A program made the translations under genes and the position numbers. The notes under the pieces are model-generated. The model saw nothing but the letters and a program-made list of their open reading frames with translations, did not search any database and was not told the DNA's origin. This document shows, one piece after another, positions 1 through 8,590 of a DNA stretch of 64,000 nt (position 1 is its first letter; each line of letters begins with the position of its first letter). The stretch spans positions 1,550,001 to 1,614,000 of the forward strand of contig NZ_CP099975.1 of NCBI RefSeq assembly GCF_024137965.1, given 5' to 3'. Source of the stretch: Halomonas sp. Y3. GTDB taxonomy: Bacteria; Pseudomonadota; Gammaproteobacteria; Pseudomonadales; Halomonadaceae.

Positions 1-1
1 C

Positions 2-1648
2 CGCGCCCTGGTGGAGGGGGAGTTCCGTACCCGGGGCGACTTCTTCGCCCATAACCGGGCGCTGGTCGAGGAGGTCGAGGACCTGGAGGACCGCGCCCGG
101 CGCCGGGATATCCTGGTGGACGAGGAGACCCTCTTCGCCTTCTACGACGAGCGCCTCCCCGAGGGCATCCACAACGGCAAGGGGTTCGAGGCGTGGCGCA
201 AGAGCGCCGAGGCCGAGAATCCCGCTATTCTCAAGTTCGACCGCGCCGCCCTGCTGGCCCGGGAGGCCAGTGAGGTCACCGAGGCGGACTACCCGGACGA
301 GCTGGTGCTCGGCGGCGTGCGCTATCCGCTCGCCTACCACTTCGAGCCCGGCGCCGAGGATGACGGCGTCACCCTCACCGTGCCCGCCGCCATGCTGCCC
401 CAGCTGCCGGCGGCGCGCCTGGAGTGGCTGGTGCCGGGGCTTCTGCGCGAGAAGTGCATCGCCCTGATGAAGTCGCTGCCCAAGGCGATCCGTCGTCAAG
501 TCGTGCCGATCCCCGACTGGGTGGATGCGGCCCTGGAGACGATCGTCCCCGACGATATCCCCCTCACCGAGGCCCTGGGCGAGTTCCTGCGCCGCCGCAC
601 CGGGGTGCGCGTGCACCCCGACGACTGGCAGCGGGACCAGCTCGAGCCCCACCTGGTGATGAACCTCAGGGTGGTGGACCACGAGGGGAGGATGATCGGC
701 CAGGGGCGTGATGTCCGCGAACTGGAGCGGCGCTTCGAGAAGGCGGCGGGGCAGGGGGCCCGAGCCCTGGCCGCCGAGGCGCGGCTGGAGGCGCCGGTGG
801 CGGGGCTACCCGAGGAGGGGCTGCCCGAGTCCCGGGTGACCAGCCAGGCGGGCATCCGCGTCGAGGCCTTCCCGGCCCTGGTGCCCGAGGGCAATGCCTT
901 CCGGGTGGAGCTCTTCGACCATCCGGACAAGGCCCGGGAGGCCCACCGGGATGGCGTGGTAAGCCTGGCCATGCGCCGGCTGCCGGACCAGGTGCGCGCC
1001 ATCGAGCGCCTGGGGGGGCTCAACACCTGTGCGCTGCTCTTCGCCAAGGTGGGCAGCAAGCGCCAGCTGATCGACGACGTGGTGCGGGCGGTCTTCCTCC
1101 AGGTGGCGGCGGTGGACCCGCTGCCCCGCTCCGCCGCCGAGCTGGAGGCGCGCCTGGCCGAGACCGGCGCCGCCCTGGTGCCCCGGGCCGAAGCCCTGGT
1201 CGTGACCCTGGAGGCCGCGCTCAAGGGCCACCTGGCGATCACCAAGGCGTTGAAGGGCAACCTGAACCTGGCCCTGGCCCTGGTATACAGTGACCTCAAG
1301 GCCCAGATGGCACGTCTGGTGCATCCCGGCTTCGTCAGCGAGGCGGGGGAGTGGCTGGAGGAGTATCCTCGCTACATGGAGGCGGCCCTGATCCGCCTGG
1401 AGAAGGCCCCCCGGGAGCGCCTGCGCGACCAGATGCATATGCAGGAGGTCCAGGCCCTGGAGGCCAGGCTGGCGGCCCGCCTCGAGAGCGAGCGCCGCGG
1501 CGGCATGGCCCCGCCGGCGCTGGAAGCCTTCCGCTGGTGGATCGAGGAGCTGCGCGTCTCGCTCTTCGCCCAGCAGCTGGGCACCAAATTTGCGGTCTCC
1601 GCCAAGCGCCTCGAGAGGCGCTGGGCGGAGATCACCGGGCGCCCCTGA
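2..1648 (+). CDS. hrpA: ATP-dependent RNA helicase HrpA, C-terminal part (5' end outside window)
   Basis: The frame is open from the first bases of the window and gives about 548 residues before the stop, so this is the C-terminal part of a much longer protein (HrpA is about 1,300 residues). The sequence matches the DUF3418 C-terminal region of HrpA: FYDERLPEGIHNGKGFEAWRK near the start and later a long helical tail ending in SAKRLERRWAEITGRP. HrpA is a DEAH-box helicase that acts on mRNA and stalled ribosomes. The DEAH core itself lies upstream and cannot be checked here. Identification rests on the DUF3418 signature only. Confidence 0.88.
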   Translation, partial: RALVEGEFRTRGDFFAHNRALVEEVEDLEDRARRRDILVDEETLFAFYDERLPEGIHNGKGFEAWRKSAEAENPAILKFDRAALLAREASEVTEADYPDELVLGGVRYPLAYHFEPGAEDDGVTLTVPAAMLPQLPAARLEWLVPGLLREKCIALMKSLPKAIRRQVVPIPDWVDAALETIVPDDIPLTEALGEFLRRRTGVRVHPDDWQRDQLEPHLVMNLRVVDHEGRMIGQGRDVRELERRFEKAAGQGARALAAEARLEAPVAGLPEEGLPESRVTSQAGIRVEAFPALVPEGNAFRVELFDHPDKAREAHRDGVVSLAMRRLPDQVRAIERLGGLNTCALLFAKVGSKRQLIDDVVRAVFLQVAAVDPLPRSAAELEARLAETGAALVPRAEALVVTLEAALKGHLAITKALKGNLNLALALVYSDLKAQMARLVHPGFVSEAGEWLEEYPRYMEAALIRLEKAPRERLRDQMHMQEVQALEARLAARLESERRGGMAPPALEAFRWWIEELRVSLFAQQLGTKFAVSAKRLERRWAEITGRP

Positions 1649-1716
1649 GCGCCCCGAACAGCAAGCGGTCGCCGCGGCGGCCAGGGCGGCCCGGACGCCG
1701 CGAAAGGGAGATACCG

Positions 1717-2829
1717 ATGACCAACGTCGTGATTACCGGCACAGGACTCTTCACGCCGGAGCACACCATCGACAACGATGCTCTGGTGGCCTCGTTCAAT
1801 GCCTGGGTGGATACCGAGAACGCGCGCCGCGCCGAGGCCGGCATCGAGGCGCGCCTGGCGCACTCCAGCAGCGAGTTCATCGTCAAGGCCTCGGGCATCC
1901 ACAGCCGCCACGTGCTCGATGCCGAGGGCATCCTCGACCCTGAGCGCATGCGGCCCCGGCTGCGCGAGCGGAGCAACGACGAGCCCTCCATCCAGTGCGA
2001 GATGGGCGCCGTGGCCGCCCGCCAGGCCCTGGAGGCCGCCGGGGTGGCGGCCGCCGATATCGACCTGGTGATCGTCGGCTGCTCCAACCTGGAGCGCCCC
2101 TACCCGGCGGTGGCGGTGGAGCTGCAGGCGGAGCTGGGCGCCGGCGGCTACGCCTTCGACATGAACGTGGCCTGCAGCTCGGCCACCTTCGCCATCGAGA
2201 CCGCCGCCAACGCCATCCGCTCCGGCAGCGCGCGGCGGGCGCTGGTGGTCAACCCCGAGATCTGCTCGGCCCACCTCAACTTCCGCGACCGGGACAGCCA
2301 CTTCATCTTCGGCGACGCCTGCACCGCCGTGGTGCTGGAGCGCGACGACCTGGCCACCAGCGAGGCGCGCTTCGAGATCCTCGGCACCCGCCTGGTGACC
2401 CGCTTCTCCAATGCCATCCGCAACAACGCGGGTTTCCTCAATCGGGTCACCGACGCCGATCCCCAGGCCCTGGACAAGCTCTTCGTCCAGGAGGGGCGCC
2501 GGGTCTTCAAGGAGGTGTGCCCCCTGGTGGCGGCACTGATCGGGGAGCATCTGCAGGCGCTGGGCTTCGCCGGCGACGATCTGGCGCGGATGTGGCTGCA
2601 TCAGGCCAACCGCCACATGAACGACCTGATCGCGCGGCGGGTGCTGGGCCGCGACCCCAGCGAGCAGGAGGCGCCGATCATCCTCGACCGCTATGCCAAC
2701 ACCAGCTCGGCGGGCTCCATCATCGCCTTCCACCTGCACCGCGACGACCTGGCCGTCGGGGCCCTGGGGGTGATCTGCTCCTTCGGGGCGGGCTACAGCG
2801 CCGGCAGCGTGGTGGTGAAGCGTGTCTGA
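1717..2829 (+). CDS. 3-oxoacyl-ACP synthase III-like (KASIII/FabH family)
   Basis: This 370-residue thiolase-fold protein should condense an acyl-CoA with a malonyl thioester. The catalytic triad of the family is visible: Cys153 in [10 protein letters not shown], His in [10 protein letters not shown] and Asn in YANTSSAGS. At 370 residues it is longer than housekeeping FabH (about 320) and has an inserted N-terminal segment, as in the FabH-like paralogues of pseudomonads that take longer acyl-CoA primers. The start at 1717 has AGGGAG six bases upstream; a longer frame upstream overlaps hrpA and is not used. It ends eight bases into the longest mlaA frame. Substrate length is not readable from the sequence. 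Confidence 0.85.
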   Translation: MTNVVITGTGLFTPEHTIDNDALVASFNAWVDTENARRAEAGIEARLAHSSSEFIVKASGIHSRHVLDAEGILDPERMRPRLRERSNDEPSIQCEMGAVAARQALEAAGVAAADIDLVIVGCSNLERPYPAVAVELQAELGAGGYAFDMNVACSSATFAIETAANAIRSGSARRALVVNPEICSAHLNFRDRDSHFIFGDACTAVVLERDDLATSEARFEILGTRLVTRFSNAIRNNAGFLNRVTDADPQALDKLFVQEGRRVFKEVCPLVAALIGEHLQALGFAGDDLARMWLHQANRHMNDLIARRVLGRDPSEQEAPIILDRYANTSSAGSIIAFHLHRDDLAVGALGVICSFGAGYSAGSVVVKRV

Positions 2830-2863
2830 GCACCAGCCCACCGAGTGCACGGAGGAAGGGACC

Positions 2864-3643
2864 ATGCAGCAAGCGAAGGGAACTCGTGCCGGCGTCCGGG
2901 GGGCCGGGCTCGCGGCCCTGATGGCGGCAGCGCTGCTGGCGGGCTGCGCCAGCACCTCCGCCATCGAGGAGCGCCACCCCGATGACCCCTGGGAGGGCTT
3001 CAACCGCCAGGTGTTCGCCTTCAACGACGCCGTGGATCGCGCCGTGCTCAAGCCGGTGGCCCGGGGCTATCGGACGGTGACGCCCCAGCCGGTGCAGACC
3101 GGGGTCGGCAACTTCTTCTCCAACCTGGGGGAGCCGCGCACGGCGCTCAATAGCCTGCTGCAGGGCAAGCCGGGCAATGCCGGCATCGCCCTGTCACGCT
3201 TCGCGATCAACACCACCATCGGCATCGGCGGGCTCTGGGATTTCGCCACCCATATGGAGATCACCGGCCGGGACGAGGACTTCGGCCAGACCCTGGCGGT
3301 CTGGGGCTGGGAGGAGTCGCGCTACCTGGTGCTGCCCTTCCTGGGACCGAGCACACTGCGCGATACCAGCGGCCTGCCGGTCGATGCCGAGACCTACCCG
3401 CTCTACTACTTTGGCGACGTCGAGCTGGAGGTGGCGCTGACGGCCCTGAGGATCGTGGATATGCGTGCCGGCCTGCTCGATCAGGAGGCGCTGATCACCG
3501 GCGATCGCTACAGCTTCATCCGCGATGCCTGGCTGCAGCGTCGCCGCTTCGAGATCAGCGACGGCGAGATGGGCGACGACCCCTTCGCCATGGATGATTT
3601 CGACTTCGATGATGCCGACTTCGACGACGCCTTCTCTGACTGA
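2864..3643 (+). CDS. mlaA: MlaA (VacJ) outer-membrane lipoprotein of phospholipid retrograde transport
   Basis: A 259-residue lipoprotein: signal peptide followed by the lipobox LLAGC with acylated Cys28, then the VacJ/MlaA domain (DPWEGFNRQVFAFND, ALNSLLQGKPGNAG, FAINTTIGIGGLWD). MlaA removes misplaced phospholipids from the outer leaflet of the outer membrane and passes them to MlaC. The start at 2864 is chosen because GGAGGAAGGG lies just upstream and the signal peptide then begins at residue 1; an in-frame GTG at 2822 would add 14 residues before it. The C-terminus is an unusually acidic Asp/Phe tail (FDFDDADFDDAFSD), consistent with a halophilic or halotolerant host. Confidence 0.92.
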   Translation: MQQAKGTRAGVRGAGLAALMAAALLAGCASTSAIEERHPDDPWEGFNRQVFAFNDAVDRAVLKPVARGYRTVTPQPVQTGVGNFFSNLGEPRTALNSLLQGKPGNAGIALSRFAINTTIGIGGLWDFATHMEITGRDEDFGQTLAVWGWEESRYLVLPFLGPSTLRDTSGLPVDAETYPLYYFGDVELEVALTALRIVDMRAGLLDQEALITGDRYSFIRDAWLQRRRFEISDGEMGDDPFAMDDFDFDDADFDDAFSD

Positions 3644-3653
3644 GGCCAGTGCC

Positions 3654-4841
3654 ATGGACAGTCCCAAGCAGCTGATCGGTGTGATTGACGAGCCGGGCCC
3701 GGCCCGCAATGCCCTGGCCGAGACCATCGCCAGGGACGGCCTGGCGGTGATCGCCGTCGACACCCCCGAGGCCCTGCCGGCGGAGGTCTCGCTGGTGGTG
3801 GCCCATGTCCGGGCGGTGCCCGGCGAGCAGTGGGCGGCGCTCTGCGAGCGGCTGCCGACCCTGGTGGTCAGCGACAGCCGTGCCGCCCCGGGGCTGCTGG
3901 AGGCGGTGGATGCCGGCCTGGTCGACTACATCGTCGAGCCCCTGCGCCATGGCCAGCTGCTGCGGCGCATGATCCGCAAGGTGATCAAGCTGCGTCAGCT
4001 GGAGGAGGCGCGCCGTCAGGATCAGGAGCGCCTGGAGGAGCTCAACGAGAGCCTGGAGACCCACCTGGCCATGCTGCGCCTGGACCAGCAGGCCGGCGGT
4101 CAGATCCAGCGCAAGCTGCTGCCGGCGCGGCCCCAGACCTCCGGGGGCGTCAGCTGCGACTACTGGTTCGCCCCCTGGCTCTACCTCTCCGGCGACTTTC
4201 TGGACTTCCAGCGCCTCGACGAGCGCCACCTGCTGTTCTACTTTGCCGATGTCTCCGGCCACGGGGCCTCCTCGGCCTTCGTCACCGTGCTGCTGAAGTA
4301 CCTCACCAATCGCTGGCAGGGGGAGTGGGACGGCAGCGCCCCGGAGGCGCTGCCGCCGCGCTGGCTGGCGGACCTCAACCGCGAGCTGCTCGACACCGGC
4401 ATCGGCAAGCATGCGACCCTCTTCGTCGGGGTCATTGACCTGGAGCGTCGCTATCTGCACTATTCGCTGGGCGCACAGCTGCCCATGCCGCTGCTGGTGG
4501 CCGACGGGGAGGTCACGCCTCTCGCCGGCCAGGGCATGCCGGTGGGGCTGTTTCCCGGGGCGGAGTACCCCTCCCTGGGCTGCTTCCTGCCCGAGAACTT
4601 CCGCCTCTGGCTGTGTTCGGATGGAGTATTGGAGTGCCTGCCGGGCGATACGCTCGACATGCGGCTCAGGGAACTCGAGCGGCGGGTCCTGGCCAGCGAG
4701 ACGCTGGAGGACCTGCGGGCCAGCCTGGCCCTTGGCCAGCTGGCCAGTGGGGACGAGGCTGGCTCCGACGCGGGCATCGAGGCGCTGCCCGACGACCTGA
4801 CCATCATGCTGTTGAGTGGATTTGGCAATGTTGATTCATGA
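3654..4841 (+). CDS. Degenerate receiver plus SpoIIE/PP2C-type serine phosphatase
   Basis: A 395-residue two-domain signalling protein. Residues about 5-115 look like a response-regulator receiver, but the usual phosphoacceptor region reads LVVAHVRAVPG, with His where Asp is expected, so the domain is probably not phosphorylated in the normal way. A coiled-coil linker (about 118-150) leads to a PP2C/SpoIIE phosphatase with SGDFLDF, ADVSGHG, LCSDGVLE and DDLTIMLL metal-site motifs. Such proteins dephosphorylate a STAS anti-anti-sigma factor in partner-switching circuits. The next gene is exactly such a STAS protein and overlaps this gene by 14 bases. No RsbW-type kinase is visible in the window. 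Confidence 0.88.
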   Translation: MDSPKQLIGVIDEPGPARNALAETIARDGLAVIAVDTPEALPAEVSLVVAHVRAVPGEQWAALCERLPTLVVSDSRAAPGLLEAVDAGLVDYIVEPLRHGQLLRRMIRKVIKLRQLEEARRQDQERLEELNESLETHLAMLRLDQQAGGQIQRKLLPARPQTSGGVSCDYWFAPWLYLSGDFLDFQRLDERHLLFYFADVSGHGASSAFVTVLLKYLTNRWQGEWDGSAPEALPPRWLADLNRELLDTGIGKHATLFVGVIDLERRYLHYSLGAQLPMPLLVADGEVTPLAGQGMPVGLFPGAEYPSLGCFLPENFRLWLCSDGVLECLPGDTLDMRLRELERRVLASETLEDLRASLALGQLASGDEAGSDAGIEALPDDLTIMLLSGFGNVDS

Positions 4842-5337
4842 AGGACGCATCAAGGCGGCATTCGAGGCGGGCGTCTTCGTCCTCAAGCTCTGTGGCGATG
4901 TGCGTCTCACCCTCTGTGCGACCCTGGATCGTCAGGCCCAGCAGCTGGCCGAGACCCCCGGGCTTGCCAGCCTGATCATCGATCTTCGCGACGCCACCAA
5001 CGTCGACTCCACGGCGCTTGGCTTTCTGGCCAAGGTCGCCATGGCGGTAGAGGGGCGCCTGCCCGAACGTCCTACCATCGTGGCCGACAGCCCCGACATT
5101 CGCCAGATGCTCGACGTCATGGGATTCGCCCGCTTCTTCACCCTGGTGGAGGCGCCCATTACCGAGGTCTGCGAGCTCTGCGACCTGCCCGAGATTCCCT
5201 GTGACGTAGAGGAGACGCGCCAGCGCATCCTCGAGGCTCATCGTATCCTGATGCGGATGAACGAGCACAACCGGGAGGAGTTCCAGCCCCTGGTGGAGAT
5301 GCTCGAGGGCCAGGAGGCCGTTCCCCACCAGCAGTGA
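4828..5337 (+). CDS. STAS-domain anti-sigma factor antagonist
   Basis: A 169-residue protein whose first 110 residues form a STAS domain, with the phosphorylatable-serine region LRDATNVDSTALGFL; Ser in VDSTALG is the expected phosphosite. A charged helical extension of about 50 residues follows. The ATG at 4828 is preferred: GAGTGGA lies upstream and the ATG overlaps the end of the phosphatase gene, implying translational coupling; a GTG at 4816 is possible. Its likely role is to be switched by the upstream phosphatase and an anti-sigma kinase elsewhere, controlling stress response or biofilm state. Confidence 0.88.
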   Translation: MLIHEGRIKAAFEAGVFVLKLCGDVRLTLCATLDRQAQQLAETPGLASLIIDLRDATNVDSTALGFLAKVAMAVEGRLPERPTIVADSPDIRQMLDVMGFARFFTLVEAPITEVCELCDLPEIPCDVEETRQRILEAHRILMRMNEHNREEFQPLVEMLEGQEAVPHQQ

Positions 5338-5351
5338 TTCGAGTTCCCCTG

Positions 5352-5372
5352 GGGCCGGGCAGCGCCCGGCCC
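5352..5372. terminator. Hairpin between converging STAS and transaldolase genes
   Basis: A perfect 9-bp GC-only inverted repeat (GGGCCGGGC, loop AGC, GCCCGGCCC) lies in the 45-base gap between two converging genes. There is no clear U tract on either strand, so it may act as a bidirectional stop or only as an mRNA 3' end stabiliser. Confidence 0.5.
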
Positions 5373-5382
5373 GCCCCTTGCC

Positions 5383-6321
5383 TTACCTCTGGCGCAGCTC
5401 GCCCAGCAGCGCCTCCAGCCTGCGCTGATCCTCCATGAACTTGCGGATCCCCTCGGCCAGCTTCTCGGTGGCCATGGCGTCCTCGTTCATGTGCCAGCGG
5501 TATTCCGCCTCGTCGAGGGGCTCGAGGGCGCCGGTCTCCGCATCCTCGGGGCTGAGGCGGCGTTCGAGGGCGCCACGGCTCTCGGCCAGCTCGCCGAGCA
5601 GGGCAGGGGAGATGGTCAGGCGGTCGCAGCCGGCCAGCGCCAGGATCTCGCCGGCGTTGCGGAAGCTCGCTCCCATCACGACGGTGTCATAGCCGTGCCC
5701 CTTGTAGTGCTCGTAGATGCGCCTGACCGACTGCACGCCGGGGTCGCGCTCGCCGCTGAAGTCGGCCTCCGGCGCCTGGGCCCTGTGCCAGTCGAGGATC
5801 CGCCCCACGAAGGGGGAGATCAGGGTGACGCCGGCATCGGCGCAGGCCCGGGCCTGGGCGAAGCTGAAGAGCAGGGTCAGGTTGGTGCGGATGCCCTCGC
5901 GCTCGAGCTGCTGGGCGGCGCGAATGCCCTCCCAGGTGGCGGCGACCTTGATCAGGATGCGCTCGGGGCCCACCCCGTGGCGGCCGTAGCGCTCGATCAG
6001 CGAGCGAGCCCGGGCCAGGGTGGCGTCGGTGTCGAAGGAGAGCCGGGCGCTCACCTCGGTGGAGACGTAGCCCGGCACCAGCTCGCTGATCTCGCTGCCG
6101 ATCTCCACGGCCACGGCGTCCAGGGCGTCGTCCAGGTCCCCGGCGCGGCGGGCGATCTCGGCCAGACGCTCCCGGCGCGCCGGCTGCTGGGCCGCCTGCA
6201 GGATCAGCGAGGGGTTGGTGGTGGCGTCGGTGGGCTGGAAGCGGCGAATCGCCTCCAGGTCGCCGGTGTCGGCCACGACGGTGGTCATGTCGCGCAGCTG
6301 CGTCAGCAGGTCCTTGGCCAT
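5383..6321 (-). CDS. tal: Transaldolase
   Basis: A 312-residue transaldolase of the TalB type, moving a dihydroxyacetone unit between sugar phosphates in the non-oxidative pentose phosphate pathway. Recognisable segments are TTVVADTGD near the N-terminus, TTNPSLIL, and the Schiff-base lysine in [30 protein letters not shown] and [10 protein letters not shown] also match. The ORF can be extended 20 codons upstream, but the start at 6321 has AGGGAG upstream and matches the family N-terminus. It stands alone on the minus strand between two plus-strand units. Confidence 0.95.
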   Translation of the reverse strand: MAKDLLTQLRDMTTVVADTGDLEAIRRFQPTDATTNPSLILQAAQQPARRERLAEIARRAGDLDDALDAVAVEIGSEISELVPGYVSTEVSARLSFDTDATLARARSLIERYGRHGVGPERILIKVAATWEGIRAAQQLEREGIRTNLTLLFSFAQARACADAGVTLISPFVGRILDWHRAQAPEADFSGERDPGVQSVRRIYEHYKGHGYDTVVMGASFRNAGEILALAGCDRLTISPALLGELAESRGALERRLSPEDAETGALEPLDEAEYRWHMNEDAMATEKLAEGIRKFMEDQRRLEALLGELRQR

Positions 6322-6448
6322 GATGAGGGCTCCCTGTCTAGGTGGTAGATGGTGTTGCCCCTCAGTATGACAGGGAATCATGGCCGGCAGGGACCGCGAC
6401 GATCGGCTATGATTAGCCGCCTATCGAAGATCCTCGCAAGGAGTCGCC

Positions 6449-7633
6449 TTGACCCTGAGTACCCGACGCCTGGCGCTGCTGGTGGCCGCCAATACCGCCC
6501 TGGCCCCCTTCGCCATCGACGCCTACCTCCCCGCCATGGCGGCCCTGGCCGCTGCCGTGGGGGCCAGCATCCACCATGCCGAGCTGTCGCTCTCCGCCTT
6601 CCTGGCCGGCTTCGCCCTGGGCCAACTGCTGTTCGGGCCGCTCTCCGACCGCATCGGTCGCAAGCCGGTGCTGCTCGGCGGCCTGGTGGTCTTCCTGTTG
6701 GCGAGCCTTGCCATCACCACGGTGGGCTCCCTGCCGGAGCTGCTGGCCTGGCGCTTCGTCCAGGCCCTGGGCGGCGGGGCCACGGTGGTCAACTCGGCGG
6801 CCATCGTGCGCGACTGCTTCAGCGGCCGGGAGGCGGCCAAGGTGATGTCGACCATGGCGATCATCATGCTGCTGGCCCCGCTGGTGGCGCCCGTGGTGGG
6901 CAGCGGCCTGCTCTATCTGGGCGACTGGTGGCTGATCTTCGTCTTTCTGGCCGGCTATGCGGCCTTCCTGCTCTGGCTGCTGGGCACCCGGCTGCCGGAA
7001 ACCCGGGCGCCGGGCTCGCCGACGGCCTCGCTGCGCCAGGTGTTGGCCAACTACGCGAGCGTGCTGCGCCACCGCGAGGCGATGGGCTATATCTGCGCCG
7101 CCTCCATGTCCTTCGCGGGGCTCTTCGCCTTCATTACCGCCTCGCCCTTCCTCTATCTGGAGCACTACGGGCTGGGTCCCGAGCTTTATCCGCTGGTGTT
7201 CGGTCTCAACGTGATCACCATGGCGGCCTCCAACCGGCTCAATATTCGCCTGCTGGGGTGGCGCTCGCCCCAGCAGAACCTGCGCCTGGGGCTCGCCATC
7301 CAGCTGGGGGTGGCACTTGGCCTGGTGCTGGTGCTGGTCAGCGGCATGGAGTCGCTGTGGACCATGGTGCCGCTGATCATGGTGTTCGCCGGCACCATCG
7401 GCCTGGTGGCCCCCAACGCCATCTCCGCACTGCTCGACCACTTTCACCACATGAGCGCCACCGCGGCGGCCCTGCAGGGCAGCATCCAGTTCTCCTGCGG
7501 GGCGCTGGCCGGCGTGCTGGTGGGTGCCTTCGAGGTGGATAGCGCCTGGCCCATGGTGGGCACCATGCTCGGGGCGGCCCTGCTGGGCAACCTGGGGCTG
7601 CGCCTGCTGGCGGGGCGGGCCGGCCATGCCTGA
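6449..7633 (+). CDS. Bcr/CflA-family MFS drug exporter
   Basis: A 394-residue 12-helix major facilitator transporter. The N-terminal half carries the DHA1 signatures PFAIDAYLPAM and FGPLSDRIGRKPVLL (motif A), typical of Bcr/CflA proton-driven exporters for bicyclomycin, chloramphenicol or sulfonamide-like compounds. The start is a TTG with AAGGAG eight bases upstream; no in-frame ATG fits the family N-terminus. It is transcribed away from the transaldolase gene. Its stop overlaps the first codons of a short degenerate copy of the next gene. The substrate is unknown. Confidence 0.87.
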   Translation: MTLSTRRLALLVAANTALAPFAIDAYLPAMAALAAAVGASIHHAELSLSAFLAGFALGQLLFGPLSDRIGRKPVLLGGLVVFLLASLAITTVGSLPELLAWRFVQALGGGATVVNSAAIVRDCFSGREAAKVMSTMAIIMLLAPLVAPVVGSGLLYLGDWWLIFVFLAGYAAFLLWLLGTRLPETRAPGSPTASLRQVLANYASVLRHREAMGYICAASMSFAGLFAFITASPFLYLEHYGLGPELYPLVFGLNVITMAASNRLNIRLLGWRSPQQNLRLGLAIQLGVALGLVLVLVSGMESLWTMVPLIMVFAGTIGLVAPNAISALLDHFHHMSATAAALQGSIQFSCGALAGVLVGAFEVDSAWPMVGTMLGAALLGNLGLRLLAGRAGHA

Positions 7634-7718
7634 GGCGCTGCTGGCTTGGCTCGATATGGGCCTCGGCACCTGGCTCGGCTGCGCCGTCACCTTAGCGCTG
7701 GGGGCCTGTCATGCCTGA
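7626..7718 (+). pseudogene. Partial tandem duplicate of the TauE/SafE gene 5' end (30 codons)
   Basis: The 85 bases at 7626-7710 are a diverged copy of the first 85 bases of the next gene (7711-7795). Both begin ATGCCTGAGGCGCTGCTG, and the copy reads MPEALLAWLDMGLGTWLGCAV before running into a stop after 30 codons. Most differences are in codon third positions, so the copy seems to have drifted as coding sequence before or after the truncation. Its ATG overlaps the stop of the MFS gene (ATGCCTGA), and its own stop overlaps the ATG region of the intact gene, so it could still couple translation of the two real genes. Confidence 0.7.
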
Positions 7719-8445
7719 GGCGCTGCTGGTCTGGTTCGACATGAGCCTTGCCGTCTGGCTGGGCTGCGCGGCAACGCTGGCCCTGGGGGCCTTTGTGCAG
7801 CGGGCCACCGGCTTCGGGCTGGCCGTGGTGGGGGCGCCGCTCTTGCTGATGCTGGAGCCGCGCCTGGTGCCGGTGGTGCTGGTGCTGTTCGGCTTCACCG
7901 TGGCGCTTACCACCCTGCGCCACTACTGGCGCGAGGTGCAGTTTGGCGAGATCGCCACGGCCCTGGTGGGGCGGATTCCCGGCAACGCCCTGGGACTCTG
8001 GCTGCTGCTGGCCGCGCCCATGGCGGTGCTGGAAAAGCTCATCGCCGGCAGCGTGCTCTTCGCGGTAGCGGTGACCCTGTTCCGCTTCCGGCTGCCGGTC
8101 AATCGCACCACCCTGTTCGGCGCCGGGGTCTTCTCGGGCATCTTCGGCACCATCGCCGCGCTGAGCGGCCCGCCCCTGGTGCTGCTGCTCCACGGCTTCT
8201 CCCCGGACCGCCTGCGCGGCACCCTCTCGGCCTTCTTCGTGGTCACCGCCCTGATGACGCTCGTCACCCTGGGCCTTGGCGGGCTGCTCCGCGCCTGGCA
8301 CTTCGGCCTGGCGCTGACCTTCGCACCGGGGGTGCTGGCCGGCAGCTGGCTGGCCGGGCGCGTCGCTCACCGCCTCGACCGCCGCCTGCTCCAGGGGGCG
8401 TCGCTTGCCCTCTGCACCCTGGCGGCGCTGGGGCTGCTGGTCTGA
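7711..8445 (+). CDS. TauE/SafE-family permease (sulfite/organosulfonate exporter family)
   Basis: A 244-residue integral membrane protein with about seven to eight helices. Family features are FVQRATGFGLAVVGAPLLLM near the N-terminus and the paired repeat LSGPPLVLLLHGFSPDRLRGT in the second half. TauE/SafE proteins (COG0730) move sulfite, sulfoacetate or related anions across the inner membrane; the substrate here is not known. It follows the MFS exporter closely and is probably in the same transcript. The stop is 145 bases before pstS. Confidence 0.85.
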   Translation: MPEALLVWFDMSLAVWLGCAATLALGAFVQRATGFGLAVVGAPLLLMLEPRLVPVVLVLFGFTVALTTLRHYWREVQFGEIATALVGRIPGNALGLWLLLAAPMAVLEKLIAGSVLFAVAVTLFRFRLPVNRTTLFGAGVFSGIFGTIAALSGPPLVLLLHGFSPDRLRGTLSAFFVVTALMTLVTLGLGGLLRAWHFGLALTFAPGVLAGSWLAGRVAHRLDRRLLQGASLALCTLAALGLLV

Positions 8446-8452
8446 GCCCCGG

Positions 8453-8496
8453 ATGACACGCAACCGACATCTTGCCGTCACAGAACTGCAATCCAT
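8453..8496 (+). promoter_or_regulatory. Putative Pho box upstream of pstS
   Basis: Eleven-base half-sites related to CTGTCATAAAW are spaced head to tail: CCGACATCTTG (8464-8474), CCGTCACAGAA (8475-8485) and CTGCAATCCAT (8486-8496), possibly preceded by ATGACACGCAA. The best 18-mer (8475-8492) matches 13 of 18 consensus positions. Position about 100 bases before pstS fits PhoB activation under phosphate limitation. Confidence 0.55.
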
Positions 8497-8590
8497 GACG
8501 CGCAAACTCCTCCCTGCAAACGGCCGTTAGTGCCGAACCAGAGCCCCTGGACCTACCGTCCCGGGGCCCCATGCAGAGAGGATCCTCAAG

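Noticed and set aside
496..1438. Long minus-strand frames inside hrpA
   Set aside because: High-GC antisense frames with Arg/Ser/Pro/Gly-rich or His/Gln/Gly-rich translation and no family signal; typical shadows, as are the large antisense frames over pstC, acyl-CoA dehydrogenase, Acr3 and bioB.
1351..1716. N-terminal extension of the KASIII-like gene into hrpA
   Set aside because: The extension is Gly/Pro/Arg-rich shadow of hrpA, while ATG 1717 has AGGGAG and matches the family N-terminus.
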